Origin: Halomonas sp. CH40
GTDB taxonomy: Bacteria; Pseudomonadota; Gammaproteobacteria; Pseudomonadales; Halomonadaceae
Direction of reading: 5' to 3'
DNA: 64,000 nucleotides
Assembly (NCBI GenBank): GCA_041875495.1
Contig: CP112982.1
Location: 806,001 to 870,000, forward strand
The translations under genes were made by a program, and so were the position numbers. Positions 54,984-63,800 of this stretch are shown here, in pieces (position 1 is the stretch's first letter; every line of letters starts with the position of its first letter). The notes under the pieces are model-generated. The model saw nothing but the letters and a program-made list of their open reading frames with translations, was not told the DNA's origin and searched no databases.

Positions 54984-56879
54984 TTATGAGCTCCCTTCGT
55001 GAATCAGTCGGTCAGTTTGTGGGGTAAAGGTCAGGTGTACCCCGGTACCGCCTTCAGGACGGTTTTTGAATGTCAGGTCTGCATTAATGTTGCGGGCCCG
55101 GTCACGCATGATCACCAGGCCGTAGTGCATGGGCGGCGAGCGGTCATCGGCAAGGCCGATACCATCATCCTCAATGTCCAGATGCAGGGTGGCCTGCCGA
55201 AATGTCAGACTGACCCTGGCCCAACGGGCGTTGGCGTGCTTGAGAACGTTGGCCAGAGATTCGCGGGCAATCTGCAGCAGGTGTACTTCTTCATTGGCGC
55301 TCAATAGATGCGGCGGTACTTGATAGGTCAGCTCGACAGGAAAAGCCAGCCGTGCGCTGAACTCGTCAACCGTTTGCTGCAGAGCGGGCTGAAGCCCTGG
55401 CTTGTCGAGGGACAGTCGGAAGGTGCTGAGCAGCTCACGTAGCTGGCGGTAGGCGCTGTTCAAGCCTTCACGCAGATCCTTCATGACCCCGTTTTGCTGT
55501 TCAGCAGGCATACCTTTGGCCTGCATTCTTTCCAGCCTGGCGACCTGCATTTTCAGATAAGACAGCGATTGCGCCAGGGAATCATGCAGCTCCCGGGCAA
55601 TAATGGTGCGTTCCTTGATCAGCGAAAGTTGCTGTTGTTCTTCGATACGCTGTTGCAGATAAATCGCGGTTGCCAGGTGGTCGGCCAGGGTGTTGAGCAA
55701 CTGCCGGGTAGAGGCATCAGGAGGCGAGACATAGTTAACGGTCAGATAGCCCAGAATCCCGTGGCCCACGTTGAGCGGCAGCACCAGACGGTTGGGGCCA
55801 TCCTGCACAGTGCTGTCAGTGGCCAGGCAGTTAGTCACTTCATGGTTATCGGCATGTGGCTCGTGAGCATTTTCCAGGCAGGCAAAGCATTCAAGGTTAC
55901 GGCAGTAGCGCGGCCTGTGAAGTGAGTGAGTGGACAGGATTTCCATATCACTGGCATCGTGTTCGTTATGCAGCGAAAGCCTGACAGGGCCGATATCCAG
56001 TACCTTTTCAAGTTCTCGCAGCATGGGCGTAGCGCTGGAGCAAAGGTCATTTCCTCCCCCGTAAAGCATGCGGCTGCCATCATGAATGACCTGGAGGGCA
56101 CGGTTCTGGCGCTCAAGTTCGGCCTTCTTGTGAGATACCCGTGCCTCAAGGGCCTGGTAGCTCTCGTTTAATTCCGATGCCATCTGGTCAAAGGTGCGCC
56201 CGAGTTGGCCGAGTTCATCGTGGCTGCGAAAGTGAGTGCGATAGTGGAAGTTGCGCCGCCCGGCTTCACGGCTGAGTACCATCAGCTGGCGCAAAGGCGT
56301 GATCAGGTTGTGGCGAATATCATAAAAGGCAATCAGCAGCAGCAGGCCAATCAGGGTCAGAAACAGTACCTGCATGGTGCTAATAAGACGCAGCTTGGCT
56401 TCGGTGCTGGCTTCAAGCAGCGATACAAAGTGGTCAATATCGGCGATAAAGCCATCCAGCTGGCGGTTTATAGCATCCATTGCTGAAATATCACTTGCGA
56501 GAGTGTTTTGCAAAGCGGGGCGGTGCTGTTCATGCCAGTCATTGTTGAGTTGGTTTAGCTCATTTATGACCTTATCGTTGTGGGTATAACCTTCTTTATG
56601 CGAGTCGTTAAGGCTTTCCAGTCGAGTTGAAAGTAACTCACTCAGAGCCTCTACCTTTTGTTCAAGTAGCTGAGAAGGCGTCTCGCTAGGGTTGCTTAAG
56701 GCCTCCTTGATCTGTGAGGCGTTCCAGCGTAGGGAGCCTGCAAGGTTGATGGCGGTGGCATCCCCCTGGCTACTTTGGGCAATCAGCATGGTTAAACCGA
56801 TGCTGGCCATCGAAATGCCACTGATAACCAACAGAAAGGCCACAATGCGGGCAACCAGTGAATGTCTCAGGACTTTCAT
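54984..56879 (-). CDS. narX: Nitrate/nitrite sensor histidine kinase NarX
   Basis: The product is 631 aa: membrane helix 1, periplasmic sensor with the P-box-like segment AINLAGSLRWNASQIKEAL (about residues 39-57; the usual nitrate site has an Arg here), helix 2 (about 165-185), HAMP, a Cys-rich GAF-like module (CRNLECFACLENAH, then TNC), and a HisKA_3 domain with the phospho-acceptor His in ARELHDSLAQSLSYL (H432) and an ATPase domain with EDDGIGL. The 2-nt gap to narL implies one transcript. Confidence 0.92.
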   Translation of the reverse strand: MKVLRHSLVARIVAFLLVISGISMASIGLTMLIAQSSQGDATAINLAGSLRWNASQIKEALSNPSETPSQLLEQKVEALSELLSTRLESLNDSHKEGYTHNDKVINELNQLNNDWHEQHRPALQNTLASDISAMDAINRQLDGFIADIDHFVSLLEASTEAKLRLISTMQVLFLTLIGLLLLIAFYDIRHNLITPLRQLMVLSREAGRRNFHYRTHFRSHDELGQLGRTFDQMASELNESYQALEARVSHKKAELERQNRALQVIHDGSRMLYGGGNDLCSSATPMLRELEKVLDIGPVRLSLHNEHDASDMEILSTHSLHRPRYCRNLECFACLENAHEPHADNHEVTNCLATDSTVQDGPNRLVLPLNVGHGILGYLTVNYVSPPDASTRQLLNTLADHLATAIYLQQRIEEQQQLSLIKERTIIARELHDSLAQSLSYLKMQVARLERMQAKGMPAEQQNGVMKDLREGLNSAYRQLRELLSTFRLSLDKPGLQPALQQTVDEFSARLAFPVELTYQVPPHLLSANEEVHLLQIARESLANVLKHANARWARVSLTFRQATLHLDIEDDGIGLADDRSPPMHYGLVIMRDRARNINADLTFKNRPEGGTGVHLTFTPQTDRLIHEGSS

Positions 56880-57011
56880 ACCGCTCCTAAAAAATAGCTC
56901 TGTTGACGTATATGGCAGCCGCTACACGTATCAAGAGGCTCTGAATCGCTTAATGATTAATAGTGGTTAAAAAAAGATTCTATCTTAATGTAGTATACTT
57001 TGTACTTCTTT

Positions 57012-57032
57012 GGGGGTAGAAATTTGTGGGTA
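57012..57032. promoter_or_regulatory. Possible NarL heptamers in the narX/half-MFS divergent region
   Basis: GGGGGTA at 57012-57018 and GTGGGTA at 57026-57032 are complements of TACCCCC and TACCCAC, near the NarL/NarP heptamer TACYYMT. They sit in the 247-bp gap (56880-57126) between divergent narX and the membrane protein gene at 57127. A TATACT word is at about 56993. Confidence 0.4.
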
Positions 57033-57126
57033 GTCAATCCCGGTTTACTTACCTCCTTTCCCCTTTTGACCCGCCTCACCAAGCTTCAGACAATAGACAG
57101 GGATATTTCAACCCTGTGAGGCCGTC

Positions 57127-57732
57127 ATGTCGGCTGTGTCATTACGTTCGCAATGCTCCGGCGACGAGAAGGGGCGTTATCACCTGCTGGTCAGCCTGGT
57201 GCTGGTGCCTCTGGGCTGTGCGGCCGTCGTTGCTGGCTGGGTGCTCTTCGCCATGTTGGCGTTAGGCGCCTCAGGGAGTGCTGCCCCAGCGGGGTTGCCA
57301 AGGCTTTATTTCATGTTGCCACTGGTGTTGGGTGGGGTATTGGTGTTGCCCATCTACTGGCTAAGCCTGCGTTTGAATGCCTGCCGCATCATGTTAAGCC
57401 TGCTATTGCTTCAAGGGGGGATGTTGGCGTGGTTGGGCATGGCGCAGCAGCGCTGGGAGTTTTGTTTGATAGGCGTGGGGCTAGGGCTGACCGGAGGCAT
57501 TATCAGTGCGGGTGTTGCCCATATTCGTGCCTGGGCGCCCCAGTGTTGGTCGGGCGTTGTGATGGGTGTTCACGGGGCCGTTCTGGCTGGCGGTGGTCTC
57601 TCCTGGTGGCTGGTGCCCACCGTCACCCTTGCCTACAGTTGGCGGATTGCCGCCTGGAGCCTGCTGCTTCCAGTGGCCATTGTGTGGCTGCTGCTCTGGT
57701 TATTTGTTGAGCCTGAGGTCGAGCGTTTCTAG
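57127..57732 (+). CDS. Six-helix NarK-like half transporter
   Basis: The product is 201 aa with six predicted membrane helices, half an MFS protein. The region GLGLTGGIISAGVAHIRAWAP followed by GVVMGVHGAVLAGGG parallels the NarK pattern GGNFAxSMxNISxFFP then ALGxNAGLGNxG, both in order and spacing, but with key polar residues changed. GAGG upstream supports ATG 57127. The tail EPEVERF is like the end of an N-terminal MFS half. The stop overlaps the nsrR stop by 3-4 nt. Function unknown; it could be a degenerate NarK or a partner for another membrane protein. Confidence 0.6.
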   Translation: MSAVSLRSQCSGDEKGRYHLLVSLVLVPLGCAAVVAGWVLFAMLALGASGSAAPAGLPRLYFMLPLVLGGVLVLPIYWLSLRLNACRIMLSLLLLQGGMLAWLGMAQQRWEFCLIGVGLGLTGGIISAGVAHIRAWAPQCWSGVVMGVHGAVLAGGGLSWWLVPTVTLAYSWRIAAWSLLLPVAIVWLLLWLFVEPEVERF

Positions 57733-58172
57733 AGCGCGGTTGTCGGGATATTCAACAACTGAGCCAACCGAGATGTGCGATTCTCCATCAGATCCGCCAG
57801 GGTGTAGTTATCGAGCACTGCCAGAAAGGCATCCAGCGCTTCATGAAGGATAGGTTTCAAACGACAGGCTGGGGTAATCACACAGGCGTTGTCTTTCCGA
57901 AAGCATTCGACCAGTGACATTTCCTCCGTATCCCGAACTAGGGCGCCCACCGAGATGGCACTGGGTGGGCTTGCCAGGCTCAACCCCCCGTTTTTACCGC
58001 GTGTAGCGGCGATGTAACCTTTCTGATTGAGCGTTTGAACGATTTTCATCACGTGGTTGCGTGAGATGGAAAAGGTTTCTGCCACCTCGCTAATCGTGGC
58101 GCGCTCGCCATTTTTCGCGGCGAGAAAAATAAGTACGCGGATGGAATAGTCAGTAAAACGAGTCAGTTGCAT
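57729..58172 (-). CDS. nsrR: NO-sensing Rrf2 repressor NsrR
   Basis: Iron-sulfur repressor of nitric oxide stress genes. The product is 147 aa from ATG 58172: MQLTRFTDYSIRVLIFLA, winged helix with SRNHVMKIVQTLNQKGYI and RGKNGGL, and the cluster cysteines in ECFRKDNACVITPACRLK (three Cys, same spacing as E. coli NsrR), then DNYTLADL. An upstream in-frame ATG at 58184 is less likely. A perfect 12-bp palindrome, TGTGGTACCACA (58172-58183), touches the start codon. Confidence 0.93.
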   Translation of the reverse strand: MQLTRFTDYSIRVLIFLAAKNGERATISEVAETFSISRNHVMKIVQTLNQKGYIAATRGKNGGLSLASPPSAISVGALVRDTEEMSLVECFRKDNACVITPACRLKPILHEALDAFLAVLDNYTLADLMENRTSRLAQLLNIPTTAL

Positions 58173-58400
58173 GTGGTACCACAAGCTATCAAAGGTTTAT
58201 TTTACGATACTTTCTTGTCAAGAAGTAAGGAGTGACACCTTCCTCAATACTTTTCATTCACTATCTTCAGTTTTTGCTTCGATATGATGTGTTATTTCCA
58301 TCATTTTGACGTATGCTGAGTGTGTGAAGCGATACACGTCTCTCACTGCAGCTGCTGCTCTCAGCACGTTATGCAGAATCGAGCAATTAAGGAGGTAGCG

Positions 58401-58844
58401 ATGGAACTCATCGAGCATAACAGCGGTGACACTCTCATGCTGGCTGATCTAGGGCTCCCGCGTGAGGTATATACCGATCAAGTGGCCTTTATCAAAGCCG
58501 TCAGGGAGGGCTTGCCCGGCCGCGTGCTGCAAAAGGCGGTGAATGCTCTGCGTAGTGATCGCGATGTTTTTGTAAGGCTGCTGGAAACAGACTCGAGTAA
58601 CCTGCATCGCTTCTTCAAGCGAAAGTCGTTGGGAAGAGTGCACAGCGAAGAAGTACTCGACACCCTGAAGCTGTACATTGAGGCCGCGACGGTTTTTGAA
58701 GACCCGGAGATCGCGCAGGAGTGGTTGCACAGCGAGGTCCGGGCGCTGGGTGGATCCAGGCCTGTCGATCTGTTTGACACCTTTGCGGGCCGCGATATGG
58801 TGCGTGACGTGCTCGCGAAAATTGAATTCGGGGAGTTCAGTTAG
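58401..58844 (+). CDS. Xre/MbcA/ParS-family antitoxin (DUF2384)
   Basis: The product is 147 aa from ATG 58401, which has AAGGAGG ten bases ahead; longer in-frame starts back to 58320 lack a ribosome site. The C-terminal part with SGxxxx-type helical DUF2384 features (SLGRVHSEEVLDTLKLYIEA, AQEWLHSEVRALGGSRPVDLFDT) is characteristic of antitoxins of RES toxins; PVDLFDTFAGRDMVRDVLAKIEFG is the usual end. It overlaps or adjoins the RES gene and probably represses the pair. Confidence 0.88.
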   Translation: MELIEHNSGDTLMLADLGLPREVYTDQVAFIKAVREGLPGRVLQKAVNALRSDRDVFVRLLETDSSNLHRFFKRKSLGRVHSEEVLDTLKLYIEAATVFEDPEIAQEWLHSEVRALGGSRPVDLFDTFAGRDMVRDVLAKIEFGEFS

Positions 58845-58864
58845 TGGGCCCTGGGCGTAACCCA

Positions 58865-59353
58865 ATGAAGTTATATCGAATCACCAAGCAGAAATATCTC
58901 AATGACTTGTCTGGCCAAGGCGGGAGCTATCGCGAGGGCGGGCGCTGGAATCGGCCGGGAGAGCCCGTTCTGTATTTTGGCCTGTCAGCGTCGATAGTCA
59001 TGCTTGAAATGGGTAATTACATTGAGAACCCACGGCATGTGCCGAAAAGTATGATGCTGGGGATCTATGAGGTCGAGACCAGCGCTATCAGCAAAGTGAC
59101 ACTTTCAGAGCTGCCCGTTGAGTGGGATCAGTTCCCCTATCCCTCATGCACTCAAAACCTCGGCTCCACCTTTCTGACCCAGAATCGCAGGCTCATTCTC
59201 CAGGTACCTAGCTGTGCTACTGGAGGTCTCGACGATATCGCCGTCGTGAATCCTCTGCACCCCGACGCTCAGAACATCCGGCTCGTCGAAACCATTACCC
59301 AGATCTATAATCCAAGGCTATTCTGGGGATTGACATCCTCCGACCACAGATAA
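58865..59353 (+). CDS. RES-domain toxin
   Basis: RES toxins degrade NAD+ (MbcT, ParT relatives use phosphate or ADP-ribose chemistry). The 162-aa product begins MKLYRITKQKYLND and carries the conserved Arg, Tyr and Glu residues in YRITK, GGRWNRPGEPVLYFGLSASIVMLE. ATG 58865 fits the family start; GTG 58844 overlaps the antitoxin stop (TAGTG) and is the alternative. It pairs with the antitoxin directly upstream. The pair interrupts the NO-metabolism genes nsrR and nnrS. Confidence 0.88.
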   Translation: MKLYRITKQKYLNDLSGQGGSYREGGRWNRPGEPVLYFGLSASIVMLEMGNYIENPRHVPKSMMLGIYEVETSAISKVTLSELPVEWDQFPYPSCTQNLGSTFLTQNRRLILQVPSCATGGLDDIAVVNPLHPDAQNIRLVETITQIYNPRLFWGLTSSDHR

Positions 59354-59392
59354 TGGTCAGCCATGGCGTCACCCTGTTTGAAGTTGAAGTCA

Positions 59393-60586
59393 TTACCCCT
59401 GCTTGCCATCCGGTCGCGCGGTTAGCAGGGGTAAGCTGTAGTGAATGACAAATACCAGATAGCTGGCGCACCAGAGGATAATTACCAGGCTATACACCCA
59501 ATGGCTGGTGTGAGGAAACACCATCAGCCAGAGTGAACGCAGCGCCGCCGCCAGCAAAAGCCCTGCCAGAGCCAGCCCAATGCCCGGCAAGGTGCGAATC
59601 ACCCGCCCGGTATGGCCAAGAGAGACTCGGGCCATCATGGCAAGCATCATGGTGCCCATGCTGCCAATCGCCAGCGCATGCAGGGCCGTTTCCACCCGCT
59701 GCCCCGCCACCAACTGCCATGCCCAGAGCACAAGCCCCAGGACGATAAACCCATAGCTGAGATGTAACCCCCATAACAGCGGCTCCCGCCAGCTGTGGAT
59801 GCCCTGCCAGTGTGCCAGCCGCCAGCCGTTGGCAGCGCCCGCCACCAGCATCAATGCCGCCATTAGGGTGTCGGCACGCCATCCGCTCAAAGTCACAAGC
59901 AACTGCAGCGCGACCACCAGGGCCATGCTGATCAGGCTGAGCCTTTCCACAATAGCCGCTTTGGGCGGGGTGGGCAGGCCGAGTTTACGAGCGGTAAAGA
60001 AAGGAATCACCCGACCTCCCATGACCACCATCAAAAGCGTCACCAGCAGAATACTCAAGTGGCTGGTATTGCGTATCAGCACACCATCTCCCTGGATGGC
60101 CCCCAGATGCATGGCCGCGTTGGCCGCCGTCAGCAGCAGCAAAATAGGCACAAATAAAAGATTGCGCCATAGCCGAGCGGTCATGATCAGGCGGGCCATG
60201 ACAAGGGCCACCAGGGGCAGAAAGGCCAGGTCAATCAGCGCAATGGCAAGCAAGGGGAGAGGCCCGGGGTAGGCCAGTAAGACTCGTCCACCTAGCCAGA
60301 CCACCACCAGCCCGAGGAGAGGCCAACCGGACAGGCTCGCTCGCCCCGTCCAGTTCTGCACTGCTGTTAACAGAAAGCCGCCAATGATGGCACTGCCAAA
60401 GCCGAATAGCATCTCATGCTGATGCCACCACAGCATGCCGCCGTAGGGGGTAATCCACAGGTTGCCATGCCAGAACGCCAGCCAGGCCAGCATGGCGAGG
60501 ATGCTGTAAAGGGCACCCAGCAGGAAAAACGGCCGGAAGGCCAGCCGCAGCAGGGGAAGGCGTTCAGCAAGGGAAGAGGCGTTCAT
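59393..60586 (-). CDS. nnrS: NnrS family heme-copper membrane protein
   Basis: Twelve-helix protein made under denitrifying or NO-stress conditions; in other bacteria it protects against nitrosative stress. The product is 397 aa with FRPFFLLGALYSILAM at the start, WWHQHEMLFGFGSAIIGGFLLTA (conserved His pair) and MGGRVIPFFTARKLGL, all typical. It is divergent from narG, sharing a 254-bp regulatory gap. Confidence 0.93.
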   Translation of the reverse strand: MNASSLAERLPLLRLAFRPFFLLGALYSILAMLAWLAFWHGNLWITPYGGMLWWHQHEMLFGFGSAIIGGFLLTAVQNWTGRASLSGWPLLGLVVVWLGGRVLLAYPGPLPLLAIALIDLAFLPLVALVMARLIMTARLWRNLLFVPILLLLTAANAAMHLGAIQGDGVLIRNTSHLSILLVTLLMVVMGGRVIPFFTARKLGLPTPPKAAIVERLSLISMALVVALQLLVTLSGWRADTLMAALMLVAGAANGWRLAHWQGIHSWREPLLWGLHLSYGFIVLGLVLWAWQLVAGQRVETALHALAIGSMGTMMLAMMARVSLGHTGRVIRTLPGIGLALAGLLLAAALRSLWLMVFPHTSHWVYSLVIILWCASYLVFVIHYSLPLLTARPDGKQG

Positions 60587-60647
60587 GATAATACCTGAGT
60601 GTTTTGATCTGATACTGGGGAGTCTAGCGGCCAGTCACAGACCCTAC

Positions 60648-60723
60648 CTGATCTGGATCAAATCAGAAGCCTTTGTCGTGCGTCTATCTCCAGATAGCAA
60701 GACCAGCTATCCCCTTAGGGGTA
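60648..60723 (+). promoter_or_regulatory. FNR/ANR box and NarL-like half site between nnrS and narG
   Basis: CTGATCTGGATCAA at 60648-60661 matches the FNR/ANR consensus TTGATNNNNATCAA at 9 of 10 fixed positions. AGGGGTA at 60717-60723, the complement of TACCCCT, matches the NarL heptamer and lies within a near-palindrome, TATCCCCTTAGGGGTA. This is the expected control of narG (low oxygen plus nitrate), and perhaps of nnrS. The rest of the gap (60587-60840) shows no gene. Confidence 0.6.
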
Positions 60724-60840
60724 GAGGGGGGTTATATGGAGGTAACCTGGCAGAAATTGCCCGCGTTATCACCCAGAATTGGTCTCCAAGGTACCTGTGT
60801 ATCAGGTGATTGCTTTCATAAAAAAGCCTGGAGATCGACC

Positions 60841-63800
60841 ATGAGTCATTTCATTGATCGGCTGAATTTTTTCCGCAAATCGCGCGAGCCCTTTGCCAAC
60901 GACCACGGCGAAGTGCGCCAGGAAGATCGTCAGTGGGAAGACAGTTATCGTCGCCGCTGGCAGCATGACAAGGTGGTGCGTTCGACCCACGGGGTCAACT
61001 GCACTGGCTCGTGCAGCTGGAAAATCTACGTCAAGAATGGCCTGGTCACCTGGGAAACCCAGCAGACGGATTACCCACGTACCCGCCCGGATCTGCCTAA
61101 CCATGAGCCGCGTGGCTGTCCGCGTGGAGCCAGTTACTCCTGGTACCTGTATAGCGCCAACCGTCTCAAACACCCGCTGGTGCGCGCCACCCTGATCAAG
61201 CTGTGGCGTGAAGCGCTGGCGCTGAAAAAAGACCCGGTGGACGCTTGGGAATACATTGTTTCCGACCCGGAAAAAACCAAGCAGTACAAGTGCGCTCGCG
61301 GTATGGGCGGCTTTGTGCGCGCCGACTGGGATGAGCTCAACGAGCTGATTGCCGCTTCCAACGTTTACACCGCCAAGCAGTTCGGGCCGGACCGTATCAT
61401 TGGTTTCTCGCCGATCCCCGCCATGTCGATGGTCAGCTATGCCGCTGGTAGCCGCTATCTCTCCTTGATTGGCGGCGTCTGTATGAGTTTCTACGACTGG
61501 TACTGCGATCTGCCGCCCGCCAGCCCCCAAACCTGGGGTGAGCAGACCGACGTGCCGGAATCCGCCGATTGGTATAACTCTGGCTATATCATTGCCTGGG
61601 GCTCCAACGTACCGCAAACGCGCACGCCGGATGCCCACTTCTTCACCGAGGTGCGCTACAAGGGCACCAAGACGGTCTCCATCACGCCGGATTACGCCGA
61701 AGTCTCCAAGCTGACCGATGAATGGCTCTCCGCCAAACAGGGCACCGATGCCGCCCTGGCCATGGCCATGGGGCATGTGATTCTCAAGGAATTCCACCTT
61801 GAAAACCCCAGCGCCTACTTTACTGAGTATGTGCGTCAGTACACCGATATGCCGTTTCTGGTCGAACTGGAAACCCGCGAAGACGGCACTCTGGTGCCGG
61901 GCCGTCAGCTGCGCGCGGCGGACTTTTCCGACAACATGGGCCAGGACAACAACCCGGAATGGAAAACCGTCGTCTGGGATGAAAACCGCGACCAGTTGGT
62001 GGTGCCACGGGGCTCGATCGGTTTCCGCTGGAATGAAGAAGAAGTTAACCAGGGCAAGTGGAACCTGGAGCCGCTGGATGCCGACGGCGCAGAAATCAAG
62101 CCGCTGTTGACCCTGGCTAAGGCCCATGACGAAGTGGCTCGGGTGGCCTTCCCCTACTTTGGCGGCATCGAGCACGAGCATTTTGCCCATGTGGAAGGTG
62201 CAAGCGGCGACCGCCTTTACCATTGCCTGCCCGCCAAGAAGATGCAGAAGGCGGATGGTACCCAGATTCTGGCGGTCACCGTCTTTGACCTGATGTGTGC
62301 CAACTACGGGATTGACCGTGGCTTTGGCAAGGACGGCGAAGATGACGGTGCCACCTCCTACGATCAGATCAAACCATATACCCCGGCCTGGCAGGAAAAG
62401 ATCACTGGCGTACCTGCCCAGCAGGCCGCGCGTATCGGTCGTGAATTCGCTGACAATGCCCACAAGACCCAAGGGCGCAGCATGATCATTGTCGGTGCCG
62501 GTATGAACCACTGGTACCACATGGACATGAACTACCGTGGCCTGATCAACATGCTGGTGATGTGCGGTTGTATCGGCCAGAGCGGCGGCGGCTGGGCCCA
62601 CTATGTTGGCCAGGAAAAGCTGCGCCCGCAGACCGGCTGGCTGCCGCTGGCCTTTGGTCTGGACTGGACGCGCCCACCGCGCCACATGAACTCGACCTCT
62701 TTCTTCTATAACCACTCCTCCCAGTGGCGCTACGAAAAGCTGGAAATCAAGGAAATCCTCTCACCCCTGGCGGATACCTCACGCCACACCGGAAGCCTGA
62801 TTGACTACAACGTGCGCGCTGAACGCATGGGCTGGCTGCCATCGGCGCCCCAGCTGGGTACCAACCCGCTGCGCATCGCCAAAGCGGCCAAGGCGGCCGG
62901 TATGGGCACCAAGGAATACGCCGTTGAGCAGCTTAAGAAAGGTGAGCTGGCGTTTGCGGCCGAAGACCCGGATAACCCCCAGAACTTCCCGCGTAACATG
63001 TTTATCTGGCGCTCGAACCTGCTGGGCAGCTCCGGCAAGGGCCATGAGTACATGCTCAAGTACCTGCTGGGCACCCGCCACGGTATCCAGGGCAAGGATC
63101 TGGGCGATTTCGGCGGCCAGAAGCCGGAAGAGGTGAAGTGGCTTGACGAGGCGCCGGAAGGCAAGCTCGACCTGCTGGTGACCTTGGACTTCCGGATGTC
63201 CACCACCTGCATGTTCTCGGATGTCGTGCTGCCAACCGCCACCTGGTACGAGAAGAACGACCTTAATACCTCGGATATGCACCCCTTTATCCACCCGCTG
63301 ACCGCGGCCACGGACCCCGCCTGGGAATCACGCAGCGACTGGGACATTTACAAGGGTATTGCCAAGGCATTCTCCAAGGCCTGTGTCGGCCATCTGGGTG
63401 AAGAGACCGACCTGGTGACGCTGCCGATGCAGCATGACTCCCCCGGGGAGCTGGCCCAGGTGGACGTCAAGGACTGGAAAAAAGGCGAGTGCGAGCCGAT
63501 TCCTGGCAAGACCATGCCAGCCCTGCTGGAAGTGCAGCGCAATTACCCGGAAACCTATGAGCGCTTCACCTCGCTTGGCCCGGCGCTGGAAAAGCTTGGC
63601 AACGGCGGCAAGGGCATCAACTGGAACACGGATGCCGAAGTTGAGCTGCTCGGCAAGCTGAACCATCGCAAGCTGGAAGGCTCCTCGAAAGGGCGCCCGT
63701 GCATCGAAACCGCCATTGATGCAGCCGAAACCGTACTGACCCTGGCACCCGAAACCAATGGCCAGGTGGCCGTCAAGGCCTGGGAAGCACTGTCAAAAAT

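Noticed and set aside
58172..58183. TGTGGTACCACA as an NsrR autoregulatory site
   Set aside because: It is a perfect palindrome next to the nsrR start, but it does not resemble the known NsrR consensus, and 12-bp palindromes arise by chance in a window of this size.
60802..62715. A 637-codon open frame on the minus strand
   Set aside because: It is antisense to narG, which shows full family conservation on the plus strand. The frame is open only because of codon bias in GC-rich DNA.
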